Shown piece by piece: positions 10,780 through 22,680 of a stretch of 64,000 bases of DNA (positions are counted from its first letter, which is position 1; every line of letters begins with the position of its first letter). The notes beneath the pieces are model-generated. The model was not told the origin of the DNA, ran no database searches, and saw only the letters and a list, made by a program, of their open reading frames with translations. Source of the stretch: Agriotes lineatus (lineage: Eukaryota; Arthropoda; Insecta; Coleoptera; Elateridae); assembly GCA_940337035.1 (NCBI GenBank), contig CALNHX010001037.1, forward strand, positions 1-64,000, given 5' to 3'. The position numbers and the translations under genes were made by a program.

Positions 10780-11329
10780 CATTACATTTTTTACTACATT
10801 GTTGAAATAATATGAGGCATTTCTTCTAAAATGTTTAATGGATTTGTTGGCTGCACCTGCCTTTCCATCTTTTAAGTTGGCAATCAGTTTTCCCATCTGC
10901 TCACACCACTGCTGCTGGCCGTGTTAGCTCTCTCTCATACTCGCTCCAAAGAATTTCTGAAAGGGCCGAGGGAAAATTACTTTTAGTTAAGTTGAAGATA
11001 TTGTGTACTTTTGTTTTGAAATTGGCATGTTTAAAAATGTATGAAATTTTTGGCAGTTAATGTTTATGTTTATAGTAGATGTCGGAAGAATTATCCAAGG
11101 ATATTTCAAATGTTAAAACTGCACACATTTTTGCTTTCTTCTAAAAATAAACTCTAAAGTATCTGTGAACAACAATTATAAATAACTCAACATTGTTACC
11201 AGAGAATGCCATGTTATAAGTAAATCAGACCTTCGCAAGTGCTCCCAGCATGTCCTCAAAAATTGTAAACGACCAGTCACAAATGAATCTCGCCTTCAAT
11301 GCTACGAGATTTGACGAGTAGGTGAGTTG
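10780..11329. other. Intergenic, with a coding-like segment at 10780-10930
   Basis: The minus strand at 10780-10930 reads an uninterrupted protein-like stretch (CEQMGKLIANLKDGKAGAAN and on) that would continue across the errantivirus insertion site into 4942 and below. I do not recognise it. The rest is AT-rich and featureless. Confidence 0.4.
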
Positions 11330-11690
11330 TTTTCTACTCTTAAAAACGTATTCAGTGGTGTCCCACAAGGTTCAGTTTTAGGTCCATTGCTATTTTTTGT
11401 CTGTATCTCAGACTAGCGCATCACCCCGAGCTCCAGAATGACTTGGTTTCTACTAAGATGGTATCACAAATAGCTTACTGCCTGTGAACAGTGACAAGTG
11501 TGCGGTTCTATATATCGGCAAAAATAATTCGTGCCTCCCTTGCAGCATTAATAACATAAAGCTTACTAATGTCGATTCTTACACTTATCTTAGTGTTCAA
11601 TTAAACATGAACCTTACGTGGTCTGGACACGTTATGAAGGTATGTAAACTTGCATGAAAACCATTCTTTATCAAATTTATAAAAACCGGC
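11330..11690 (+). pseudogene. LINE reverse transcriptase fragment, 5' piece
   Basis: The plus strand reads SGVPQGSVLGPLLFFVCIS, the conserved motif B region of non-LTR reverse transcriptases. After a deletion or scrambled part where YxDD should be, it reads NSDKCAVLYIGKNN and a YTYLSVQLNMNLTWSGHV thumb-like region. Stops and the missing catalytic DD show that it is dead. It continues at 13500 after an insertion. Confidence 0.8.
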
Positions 11691-11699
11691 AATTTAAAA

Positions 11700-13495
11700 A
11701 TTTCCCATCTGTCAGCAAACACGCCTCGCCACCGCGCTTAATTCTATTGCCGGCTTTAATAATGTAGTTTAGACATTTCTTAAATAGGATGGAAATATAC
11801 AGAGACCGGTACCATTTAAATCTACAATACTTCGGCCTGGGGTCATAAAAGGCTGGGGCTGCCATAAACGGCGCTCGCCAACGGTTTGCCGATTGCCCAA
11901 ATAAAGCTGTTGAAATTACGGAATACGGAATTTACAGTTATTTGTTTTAATAATTAGCGTTGCCCTAGACCGAACCACAACGTGTGAGGTATTGATACGC
12001 GAAGCAAAATTCAAGAAAGACGATAGACGCAATCTCAACTCCGAAACGAGCTGAACCTCGGAGGGCAGTAAACAAAACAGAAAAACGCCCGAAATTCTCT
12101 CACCCTGGGAGCAACAAAGCGTCTCGGCTGTATCAAACATAAACTAGTTGTGTTTGATATCAAAATACGCGGAATTAAGCCAGATCGACGATGGAATACA
12201 GTACGCAATACTACCATTAATAATAAGCCAATTATGCCAAATCAGCACATCCGCGAGGAAATAGGCTAAACATATCCCACTCTGGTAGCAAATGGAATAG
12301 ACGGGGGCGAGACCAGACGTCGAGGTCCTTTATAATGACATATAATTTGAGATTCAAACATTCGGGATCAGAAGTTCGAACCATTCGTTCGGCTCTGCTT
12401 GCAATAACCAGGACCTGAGGCTTGAACTAAAGTTCAGCCCCGGCATGATCGCCTTCATTCAGGACTTTGTGTGTGCACACACAGAGTTTCTTTCGGACAT
12501 CTCCAGCTTTAAAGAACGCACTCCCTATATGTGCCCTGCGAGCCGCAGCAATCACCAATTGTCAGCCAACACTTCAAGCTTTCGAGCTCGCACCTTCGAC
12601 GTGCGGCCGAAAGCTCCAACTTCATATCCTTCAAGCCTTCGAGCTCACACCCTTCTAAGTGATGCCAAGAGCACTAACTTCCAGCATCTTCGCTTTAAAG
12701 CACGCACTCCCTATGTGCGACATGCGAACCCCAACAATCATCAACGTTAAGCCAAGCCAGCACTGGGTCCAACCTTCGCCGTTTGCTTGCGCCAGCCAGC
12801 CGACGCCCATAGCACTACTTCCGGACGCGTACCCGATTCACCATATCTGCGAAAACGTTTGCACCACGAGAATAATTCTCCTCGGCTCCAGGCACAGGTT
12901 CTAGAAGATCTAGCACGCCGCCTTCTCCAACGAGAATCAATCAATCAGCCTCTTACGACCAGAGGGTGTCTGTCATCTGTTAGTTGTTTGGTTCCAAGTC
13001 AACCACAAAGTCCACCAAATACGTGAGAATCTCTGCGCAGAAACAAGACTTTGCCGCCTCCCAGAAGCTATGGTTTGCTGCTTCCTGCACCACTGGTTGA
13101 CTCTTCTTCTCCGAGTACTCAACCATCAGCAAGCCTCGCCAAGAAGCTTGCCATCACCGTCCCCTAACATGACACTGGCCACTCAGGGCCCCATATTTCA
13201 CCCACCGAATCGCCTTAGATGTCAACGACAATGTTGATCTTAGACTTTAGTCCAGTTAGTCTTTTTTTGTAAATAATAAATATATAAATAATAATTTTAA
13301 ACTAGAATATAAACAACACGCATTAACCAATCGCTAGTCCTGTACAGGAGCTCCACCTAGACCACCCTTCGTCTACATCCTTTACTGCTGAGCTAATTGT
13401 GTGAATGGAAGTAAAACGCCATTGTTGACACCGGCCACGCCTTCTCACACTGTGGCCTTCGCCAAGTCGTGTCATCCTACAAAAGAAGTCTTTTA
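11700..13495. repeat. Repeat DNA inserted into the LINE, unassigned
   Basis: About 1.8 kb of more GC-rich sequence separating the two parts of a LINE RT. The edges cannot be fixed by eye, and I found no LTR pair or TIR. It contains a short reading frame with internal repeats (12445-12750) and a poly-A-signal-like AATAAA region near 13270. It could be part of an old LTR element. Confidence 0.4.
12445..12750 (+). CDS. Small ORF with about four degenerate 20-residue repeats
   Basis: 101-residue frame starting at ATG. Four units align by eye around FKERTPYMCP, FRARTFDVRP, LRAHTLLSDA and FKARTPYVRH, spaced 20-25 residues, matched by repeats of about 60-70 bases at the DNA level. No known domain was recognised. 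It lies inside the insert within a dead LINE, so it may be part of a transposon or a chance frame in a tandem repeat. Expression is not supported. Confidence 0.25.
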   Translation: MIAFIQDFVCAHTEFLSDISSFKERTPYMCPASRSNHQLSANTSSFRARTFDVRPKAPTSYPSSLRAHTLLSDAKSTNFQHLRFKARTPYVRHANPNNHQR

Positions 13496-13499
13496 CTTG

Positions 13500-13650
13500 C
13501 GTGTCGTATCCGGTTTTTAATAAGCTGTAGAAAACATATGTAAGACCTCATCTTGAATACGCGGGTGCGGTCTGGTATCCTGATCCATCTCTAAAAGGTA
13601 CAAAAATAAACTATCCTCATCCCTTTTGGAAGAGTAATCGGTGCTGAAAG
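13500..13650 (+). pseudogene. LINE reverse transcriptase fragment, 3' piece
   Basis: The plus strand reads KTYVRPHLEYAGAVWYPDPS, the region after the RT thumb conserved in Jockey/CR1-type LINEs. This is the continuation expected after the fragment at 11330-11690. It breaks up by about 13650. Confidence 0.8.
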
Positions 13651-14460
13651 CTTCACCCGATTGCTACCGAAGTGAGTCAGAATTTCGGACTCCGGTCGCT
13701 ATGTACGTTTCACGAGCTGCGCACCTAAATGATGATTTTCCAACCACGGGACCGATATTGATAGCCAGAGCATTTGTTTTTAACCTGTTAAAGTTTATAT
13801 TTGTACCTCTCTTTAACCTGTTTTGTAAGCTATTGTGCTCACAAGCCGAGTGTGTTGAACTAAACCTTAAATTGGCCAATAGTTACCTGAAATTTGTACT
13901 AATAATTACCTGAAATGTGTACTAAATGCCATTTTAATTTGTGATTATATACTGTGATATTAGCATTTTGGTGTTATTATTTGTTACTGCTACCTGCGCG
14001 TGATTTGAGCTTTCCTTTCAGGAAATTATGTGATACTTGGGTTTACAAATCCTCAGTTGAATTGTCGTTAATTGGTAAAGACTCGTTGACGCCTCTTTGG
14101 CTGCTAATTATTTGCTAGTACTTAAAGACTGCACGCCGTCTTCCTGACCTAGCCGGTAGGCTATGGTATCCAAGTAGTCATACAGTTTGTTGTGTGAGAG
14201 AATTAGCCTACGAATCGATTTTGATGCGAACTCCTTATCTGAATAAAATAATAATAATAATGTATGTATGCCCTACCAAATTGTGTATGGCTTAGATCTT
14301 TACCGCTCAAGTAACATTTAAAATGGTGACAAATTTAAAATTTACTCTGACCTCAGCGAATAGTATTTTAGGCTTTATTTTCCATTAATCCTAATTAAAA
14401 ATTAGCTAAGGGTATTTCTGAAAATATATAACCGTGAATACTTTTTGTAGGATTAACAAA
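13651..14460. other. Upstream region of FAR gene 1
   Basis: AT-rich DNA that may hold further decayed LINE sequence up to about 13920. I can support no promoter motif. The FAR start codon follows at 14461. Confidence 0.45.
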
Positions 14461-17400
14461 ATGCTTAACTGTAGAGCCTCATCTCTAGCCCATGCCAGTG
14501 TACGCCACAACAAACTATTCATGAGGCCGAAGCTGCCACTGAAAACATCCACCAACTTTGTAGCAAATGACGTTTCTACGAGCAACATTTCCGAATTTTA
14601 CAAAGGTGCCAATGTTTTTATAACGGGCGGAACAGGGTTTCTGGGAAAAACTCTCTTAGAGAAGCTACTGCGGTCGTGTGTTGGCATAGAAAGTATATAC
14701 GTCCTTATTAGGCCGAAACGCGGTGTTGAAGTTGACGAACGTCTCGAGAAGACTCTCAAAAGTCCGGTACGATCGTGGAACTGTGGAAGATCGAATCTAA
14801 CGGGTTTACTTTTAGGCTTTCAATAGAATACGAGAAAACACCCCTCACTACTTTGATAAAATTAAAGCCGTCTGCGGAGACTTGGGGCAGGCCCATTTGG
14901 GTCTCAGCGAGTTCGACAGGAGTCTATTGGTTGAGAAAGTTAACGTCGTGATTCATTCAGCAGCTGATGTCAGGTGATTCATTTCTGTCCGTGCGATGCT
15001 TTTAATACGATTTTGGATGTTTTAGATTTAACGACGACTTGAAGACAGCGATAGTATTAAACACGTTTGGAACAAAAAGTCTGATAGAGTTGTGTAAGGA
15101 AATTAAACAATTAAAGGTAGAGTGTATGGCATTTTTTATATTCCACTAAAAGGATAAGTGTTCTAGAGCTTTGTCCATGTTTCGACTGCTTATTGCCATA
15201 CTGATAAGAAAAGCTTGGAAGAAATCGTTTACGACTCTCCATATGACCCCAATGCCATGATAAATTGCGTGGAAACTTTATCTTCAGATGCCATTGCGCT
15301 CATTACGAAAAAAATTATAGTATGTATTAACCTTTATTGCTTTTATTGCATGGATTAGTTTGATATTACACTATGTTTCCTAAATTGGAATTCTGACTTG
15401 AAAATTTAGTAATAAATAATGTAAGTGCGCGCACATAGTTTTTGTATACATGTATACAGGAATGTTATTTTCTAATCTTTTTGTGGAAATATCACAGAGC
15501 AGTTTTGTATTTTTCTGGCATACAAAGGCTTGTGTGGCATACCTCAAGAAATAGTTTATTGAGTCCACCATTTCAGCAGACTTCATATTTTATACTCCGA
15601 ATGGTTTATATTAGAATCCTTGTGTAGATAATAAAAAGAAAAAAATACAGCAGTGACGAAAATATGTAGATCATTTGAGAACAAATTTCACCGCCATGAT
15701 CATAGACATGGTCTGAGAAATCAATGCCTCCCATTCCTTCAGTCTACATTCGAAGCAGGCCTGGCTGCTTTTAAATTGGATTCACAGCTAAATAGTTAGA
15801 AGCAACAGTAATAACTGAGTTATTATTCCATTTTACACAAAAATTCTTTTCATAAGCCCTATATTCGCAAGATCTCACTTCTTTCTTCGACGATTAGCGA
15901 AGAAATTAAAACAACATAATATAGTAAGATGGATTTCCTAGAATGGAAAGAACTTGTTTTGCAATACGAACTCCCAGGGTTGAACTGTCATCGTTTACAC
16001 TACTCCTGTAGTGTTTTAACTTTTGGAGTTTCTTTTGTCGCTAAGTGAGTTACCGTCGAACTTCAAATCGATCTTAATCGCACCTGATTTTCGTATTACT
16101 TTTAACTTTATCACTCCAGGCTATAGCAGTTTAGCAGCTCGGTTATCTGCCTTAAGAGCCACCATTTCAATAACCCCCGGTTATCTTCCTGAAGCTGGGA
16201 CTCCAAACGGTGTTGCAGTCCACTACATTAAGCTAAAAATTGTCGCTACTGTTTGTATCTATGTTCTCCAAATTAGTAACTGAAATTTATACGAATACAG
16301 GTTTAAACTTTTTCTTTTATCGGTAGACCAAACGCCTTTTAATACGCCGGTTGAATAGTAGCCAGTTCAATTCAACCTTTTACCACAGCAAGTAATATCG
16401 TGACATTACCGTTAGAAAATCCCCTCCCCCTGTAACAACAGTTTGGTAACGAGCCAGCTCCAGCCACATGCTGATTATTTTACATGTATTTTGACTATTC
16501 AATCTAACGTATTTATTTTCCTTGTGGGTTCTTCGTCACTGTCGCCATCACTGCCATAATTACACTAACATAACTCTAGTACTTCTCCAGGAATTTCATT
16601 TCAAAATTGCCTTATCTAATTCTTCCTCATGATTTTTAACGTTTTATTCACCAGATGTCGACAGAAGTACAAAAATTCTCATTTCATCACTACAGGAAAA
16701 ATTTGTAACAGCATAAATTATATCTCGCTGAAACGAAATCCTGATATTTCAGGAAATGTTAAAATTCTTTTCCTTCTTCTTCTTCATTAATGTTATTTTA
16801 GTGCTACCAGTTATTTCAGTGAAGAGCATATTCAAGAGAAACTGTGTAGAAGGCAATAATTAAAATATAAATTAATAAATAGAAAATACTATTAAGAAAA
16901 AATTGAGAATATATGCAAAATACACTTTAAATATCGAGTGGCTAAAGAATAAATTATAATGTAAGTCATCTAATATCTTTTGTTTTAGGATAAACAGCCT
17001 TATACCTATACATTTGCAAAGCAGCTAGCAGAACATCTAGTTTTGGAATGTTCGCATGACATACCCGCAGCTATAGTAAGACCGTCAATGGGTAAGAACT
17101 TTTAAGCAGTTTCAGTCTACACATCCTGCAATATCTTATTGTCACGGCATGACAGTTATCAATCAAAAATTAATACCAAACTCAGTACACCACAATCCTC
17201 GCCATTAAGTTTAAAATAAACAAACAATTTTAAGTACTACTTCTCAAACCTTGATTATTTTTTTTAACGTAAAACTTGTTCACCGGGAGGCGACGGTTCC
17301 GTAAAGGAGATCAACGCCACGAGCTACGTCCCCTCCGCTCTTATTAAAGCGACGTGCTGGTACCAAAACGTATGTCCCATAAGTTTTGACAAAAAAATTC

Positions 17401-20400
17401 GTTGTAGCTTATTATAGGAAACATGTTTTCAATCTGGTTAACGTTTAAGAACATGGAACACTATCCGTAGTTTACGCATATGATTTTATTAAATATAACT
17501 GTAAAATAATGACTTGTAGTTGAATTTAATATAAAATGAAAGCAACATAAAATATAACTAATATTTTTTTTTTCAAAACTTATGGGACATACGTTAAACC
17601 GATTATTAAAGGTTCACGAAACAGACAAAGCAACTTGTGGTGGTAATTTTAATTACGCCATTAGTTAATTAACCAATACTAAGGCTTCGCTAAACAACTA
17701 TTATCCCACAAAATGAAACAACCCTGCAACAATGAATTGCTCCGCCTCGCTTACAATCGGAACAGAGGGCCAGTTCAACGATAAGAAGTATTGACTGTTC
17801 GGTATCTCTAAATAAGAAATTCTAATTTAGGTACGAGAGAGATGTGTACTTGAAAATTATTCCGCTGTTAATCCACTCACATCACGAAACGTGAAACAGC
17901 TAGCCTTATGGACATGAGGTGCATTGACAGGTCCTGCAGACAAGAGACTTACCTTTAACGCGTTACCTAAAATATCTGTCAATTCCTAGAAGATTCTTTG
18001 CCGAAAAAATACAAGAAAATATACAATTAAAATTATCTAGGTCGATCTATTGAACACACGCAGAATACAGTGAAATCAGTGCTCCTGCACCTGCAAATTA
18101 AAAAATATTAGCACCCTGTTTGACGTCGCTGTATAGAGACTAACTCAAAAATTCCAGTAAGCGCGAGCTCAATTATTCTAACAAGTTTCAGCTTGGAAGG
18201 GGTTCCTTAATTCTATTATACAGGGTGTTATCCAAAGTAAGATTAAAATTTTAATATTGAATAGCTTACATCAAAGTAAGAAGAGTAGTTCATGTAGATA
18301 TAGGTCCGGAAATGCGTTTTATGAGAGTTACAGCTTCGAGAAAGTTAAATGGAAAAATGCATCGCTATGAGTAGATTACGAAACGCGATAAACCCCTTGG
18401 TGACCCTCGCGTGATGTCACATTTTATGTACCTAACTTTTTATCGTGTCTTTTGGCATCTTATTTAGAAGATCAGAATTTAAGCACATGACAAAATTCAA
18501 CTTTCTATATATTTTCCGGAAAAATCTTTTTTTCTACCACTCTACCTCGTTACAGCTCAACATCGTTACTAAGACAAAAACCGAGCCTCGCAACTGGCAG
18601 TCAATTTGTTACAAAGGAAAGCGGTAGTTAAATTTAAAAAAACAGCCCACAACAATGATTTGCTCCAGCTAGCTTTCAGTCGAGATAAGGGCGGTTTGAG
18701 GCATCTGAAATAAGTTTGTCTGTTACTTCAAAATAAGGGTATATCAAGGTTTAATTAGGGTGAGGGCGCAACAGGTGTTTTCCCATTTGCCCATGGAGTT
18801 ATGCAGGTGTTACTAATACTTAACAGCGAAAACCTCCCAAACAATGTACGAGGTGCTTTGCCGACGCATTGTCAGCGATATGCAACGGGGAACGTTGCAT
18901 TTCGCGATAGGTTGGCGTTATGCTTTTAAAACTTGCATCGTGGACCGAAATTTACAGAAGTATCCGGAAAGTCAAGCTTAGACTAAAATGAACGAAGACT
19001 GCCTAATTTTCACAAGTGACGTTACGAATATAAATTAGCTTAACAACCTGGATAATAAGTTTTCGGTTAATTATCAGAAAATTGTCAGTTACCAACTTTG
19101 CAGCAAATACTCGCCTTTGTAGTTATTATTTTATAAAATTTTGATGACATTAGTTTTTGGTTAACGCTAAACAGTTACCGTTCATACAGCTTTCTGCAAT
19201 TTTTTAACGACTTTAGTTTATGATCTGTATAGTGGCAGCAGCATGGCAGGAACCATTTCCAGGCTGGGTGGACAGTTTAACTTCAACAACGGGCATATTT
19301 CGTGAGTGTGCTCGAGGAACAGTAAAAACCGCCGTAGCTAATCCACGTCTCACTGCGGACTTAATTCCTGTCGATATTGTAGCCAATACGTTAATTGCCG
19401 CTTCATGGTACACAGCTGCTTACAGGTATACAACTGCAAGGTTAAGTGTTAAAACTAACAGAATTTCTCCTAGACCCAGTACCTTAAAAGTATACAACTG
19501 CACTTCAGGCCAGATAAATGCAATTTCCTGGGGGACAATACGTGAAATGGTGAACAAGTATGCTGTAGAATATCCCAGCAAATACCTTTGCTGGTATCCG
19601 AAGTTCTCGTTACGCTCTAGCAGGAAAACGCATTTAATTTTCGCAGCTGCTTTCCACTACCTTCCTGCCTATATTCGCGATGTTGTTGCGTATATAACCC
19701 GACGTCGAGTTATGTGAGTTTATCTGAAGCAAAAGAGCGACGTTATATCAATTTATTGCAGAAATGTGAGAATATGCCGCCTAACAGCCCAGGCTGCCAA
19801 GAACTCCGAGTTTTTCACCCTGCAGGAGTGGGACTTTGATACTTCTAGCTTCAGGCATTTAATGGAGGCTGTAGATAATGCAAATGATGGGAAAAACTTT
19901 AATATCGATTTAAGTGAAAGTAGTGGATTCCAGTGGGACTCATATATGAAGGATTATATACTTGGAATACGACAATACGTGCTGAAAGATGACCTTTCTA
20001 GTTTAAGCAGCGCGAAAGCTACGCTCAATAAGTGAGTAACGCAAAGGGGCTTTTATACGAGAACAGTTCAGATATGAACCAAAATTTACCTTTAGAATCT
20101 GCTAATCTAAATACTAATCTAAAGCTGAAATGACTTGGGAAGCTTTTCAACAGGACAAGGATTTATTTGGCATCAGAAAATATGGCCAGCCGAGAAATTA
20201 ACTTATGTGACCACTTATAATGCTTTTTCCTACCCTGCAGTTACGACTAAATTATTACCCGTAGAAGGCAGTCCCAATTTTCAGTTTTATCACAATTATT
20301 TCAACAATGCTGTACGTCAGAAAACGTGGAAGATGTCCTTAATTAAATTAATTTCCTATCCAACTAAGTCGAAACGCCAGGAAAATTTGGCACCAATTAC

Positions 20401-20721
20401 AAAATCGAAGCACGCCAATTGTTAAAATAAAGTATTATACACAGTTTGCTGTTCATATCTGAATTAATCTCGTTCTAATATAGTACCTACTGCTATTTTC
20501 ACGCAACGATTCACTCTGTTTTTGAATTTGAAATTAAAATGTGCTAGTCCTGAACGAATATCATTGTAGCACCGCAGAGTTTTCTAAAAATATTACGACA
20601 GAGTTCAATACAAAGTGAGCACTTCTAATTATTCAAATTTTATTTTTTCAGGTTTTATTGGACCAATAAGGGAATGCAAGTTATTCTACTTGGGACCGTT
20701 TTGGGATTGATAATAATGTAG
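14461..20721 (+). CDS. Fatty acyl-CoA reductase gene 1 (nine exons)
   Basis: Reduces long-chain fatty acyl-CoA to fatty alcohol with NADPH; the family acts at the ER or peroxisome membrane and supplies wax, pheromone or ether-lipid precursors. Exons: 14461-14766, 14816-14973, 15026-15116, 15167-15319, 16989-17091, 19233-19425, 19474-19713, 19762-20031 and 20652-20721. All introns are GT-AG, and the joined frame gives 527 residues, normal for insect FARs. Seen: Rossmann motif TGGTGFLG (residues 55-62), HSAADVRF region, SFVHVST, active-site YxxxK as YTFAK (243-247), VRPS, PVDIVAN, and a C-terminal FAR domain ending in a hydrophobic tail. The ATG at 14461 was chosen because the upstream frame has only non-ATG starts. 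Exon 7 is 33 nt shorter than in gene 2. The paralogue lies tail to tail at 28886-33616. Confidence 0.93.
15320..16988 (+). other. FAR gene 1 intron 4, with possible LINE scrap
   Basis: A 1.67-kb intron bounded by GTATGT and TTTTAG. Around 15700-15800 the plus strand reads HGLRNQCLPFLQSTFEAGL, which could be the C-terminal end of a LINE ORF2. The rest is unassigned AT-rich DNA. Confidence 0.5.
17368..17594. mobile_element. MITE copy 1 (TIR ACGTATGTCCC)
   Basis: 227-bp element in intron 5 of FAR gene 1. Inverted ends: ACGTATGTCCCATAAGTTTT on the left and its complement AAAACTTATGGGACATACGT on the right. It has no coding capacity. The related copy at 25223-25453 has TA on both sides, which suggests a Tc1/mariner-type mobiliser. 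The TA on the left is not preserved here. Confidence 0.85.
17595..19232 (+). other. Rest of FAR gene 1 intron 5, repeat-derived
   Basis: No gene. A segment near 17725 (CAACAATGAATTGCTCCGCC) resembles one near 18653 (CAACAATGATTTGCTCCAGC), so two diverged copies of an old repeat are likely. A TATACAGGGTGTT end, common at the edges of insect transposons, lies at about 18219. The splice acceptor used is the AG at 19231-19232. Confidence 0.4.
20032..20651 (+). other. FAR gene 1 intron 8, with an unexplained ORF
   Basis: A 620-base intron from GTGAGT to TTTCAG. It contains a reading frame of 96 residues (20135-20425) with no resemblance I recognise. It is not in frame with the FAR exons and is probably fortuitous or a repeat fragment. 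Confidence 0.5.
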
Positions 20722-20817
20722 AAGAGGGACATTTATATAGCTTTATAGAGCTATATTGAGTTAATTGTAATTAAAAAAGAATTTAAAAAATAAGCAAGAT
20801 CTTGTATTAGTACATAC

Positions 20818-20823
20818 AATAAA
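20818..20823 (+). terminator. Poly(A) signal of FAR gene 1
   Basis: AATAAA about 97 bases after the FAR gene 1 stop codon, in an AT-rich 3' region. Position and motif fit a polyadenylation signal. Confidence 0.65.
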
Positions 20824-20904
20824 AAAATTGATATAGAAATTTTGGATGTGTTTATTTACACCATCAGAATATAGCTAAAATTAATGTGAGAGCGATTTCA
20901 GTTC

Positions 20905-21090
20905 ATGATTTTCATCTCCTTTTTCATTCCCTTTTGCACATGGCGTTGTGTCGCTCGCCCATTTCCAGTCTTGGTTACGGTTGGTTCCCATCATTTCTAG
21001 TTGTGTTAAGTCTCTTCTCTCCGTTGCCATCTTTTTTAATTTTTCTCCCCATGTTTCTCTAGGTCTACCTATGCATATGGCGAAGGTTAA
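20905..21090 (-). pseudogene. LINE ORF2 C-terminal scrap
   Basis: The minus strand reads GRPRETWGEKLKKMATERRD followed by a W-containing DWKW stretch, the usual GRPR...W tail of RTE/Jockey-like LINE proteins. It is short and isolated. Confidence 0.6.
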
Positions 21091-22680
21091 TTGCTCGCAG
21101 CAATCCTGAGTGCATAACTAAGACACGAACACGAAAGAAAAATTCAAATACGCTCGGAATTGGTATTTTGTTTATTGCAACATTAAGTGATTGTTATACA
21201 TTAATAAATGCACCAGATATGATTAGCAGTAACTGTAATTTGATAAGCAGAGGTTAGCATTTGAATTAAACATTTTGGGCAGGGTTCCGCTCAAAGTATT
21301 ATTCATTAATTGTGCTCGTTATGGCAGATGTACTTAATTGATTTGACTGGCCTATTTGACATTGTAAAGTAAAGACAAGAATGTGAATTTAATAAGATAC
21401 AGAGACGTTTTGAGGCATTACGAAAGTTATATACAGCGATCGTGTTAAAATTATGAGGCCAGCAATCGGCAACGCAACTGAAATGTAAGCAGCAGTGTAA
21501 GGAAGCATAAAATGCAAACAGTATTGATAGGGCAGCCTACGATGGAAGAAAAACAATAGTTCAGTGCGAATTAAAACTCGTGAAACCAGTGCTATTAAAA
21601 CTTGTGTGAAAGAGCAGAGATGTGAGGTTAAAAAGTGCTTCGATATGACATTTATCCAAAAACATTTTAGTTTCTAAAGAAACATTGTAAAAAACTTACG
21701 TCAAAAGCAATTGTAATAGTTGCTAGGATGCGAGATGTTCTTTTATTATTGTTGTCAACCCAAGCCAAGAAAAAATAGCTGTGTGTAAGATTGGCTAGTA
21801 AAGGTTGTATTATTTTGAATATAAAAAGTTATTTATTTGAGTCCAAGTTGGGTTTTATTTGTTTACCAGTCAGCAAAGTGTCTTTGCGTAAAATTTCATC
21901 GAGTTATAAGGTGCCAGTTAAGAGGAGGTGTCCCAGAAGGTTCGCACACTTGGATCCAACTTCGGGGCTCGTTTTCGACCAGTTTTAAGGCATCGGCCAG
22001 CTGAAATTTATGTGCATCGTGTAGATTAGACCTTTCTTGGTGCCCTTGTCCATAAATCAGTAGCAGGGAGCATTTCAAAATTAAATAATCGCCGTCCCTA
22101 AGAACGCATCCAGGATATCAAGCCTACATTTCGAGGTAGATTTGACCAGCAAGGGGAGTTCGAGGAGTCTCCAGAGTTGTGCAGCACTTAGAGGAGACAT
22201 CGTACGAGGTTCAGAACGAAGTTCCAGCGGCCTTTTTCCACCGGGTATTTATCGAGGTAGGGTCCCTTGGAAATGCAGAATTCGAGAAGGAGGCCTACCA
22301 GATTCCAAAACAATTGAATCTCCGCGTTCTTTCTGAGGTCACGAAAAGAAAACAAAACAGGTTAGCCATACTACGTCATTATAATTTGCATTGCTAATAT
22401 TTACCTAAAGCGAATTTGTCAATTGTTGGTGTTTTGCGTTCAAATTACGCAAATTTTGTGCGTTTGGACCATCTTCGTTTATGCTGTCAATTTAAAGGTT
22501 AAACTGTCAGATGCAGAAAAGTTGGACATTTGCAATACTTGTTTAGAAATTATACTAAACACTAAACATTATACTGGATGTTACAAACTAACCCTGCAGA
22601 TTTTAGGGTTTTCATGTTAAGCCAGAATATTTATTTAAATTAGTTGCCAATAAATAAAATAGGAAAGGCAATGAACCATT
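21091..22680. other. Intergenic, no gene seen
   Basis: Mixed AT-rich DNA with overlapping short frames around 22140-22400 that show no domain. No terminal repeats recognised. Confidence 0.45.

Noticed and set aside
13405..13460. Aspartic-protease-like IVDTGHAF stretch
   Set aside because: DTG here is followed by HAFSHCG rather than the usual A/T-hydrophobic context, and no flanking protease motif or RT is present. Coincidence is likely.
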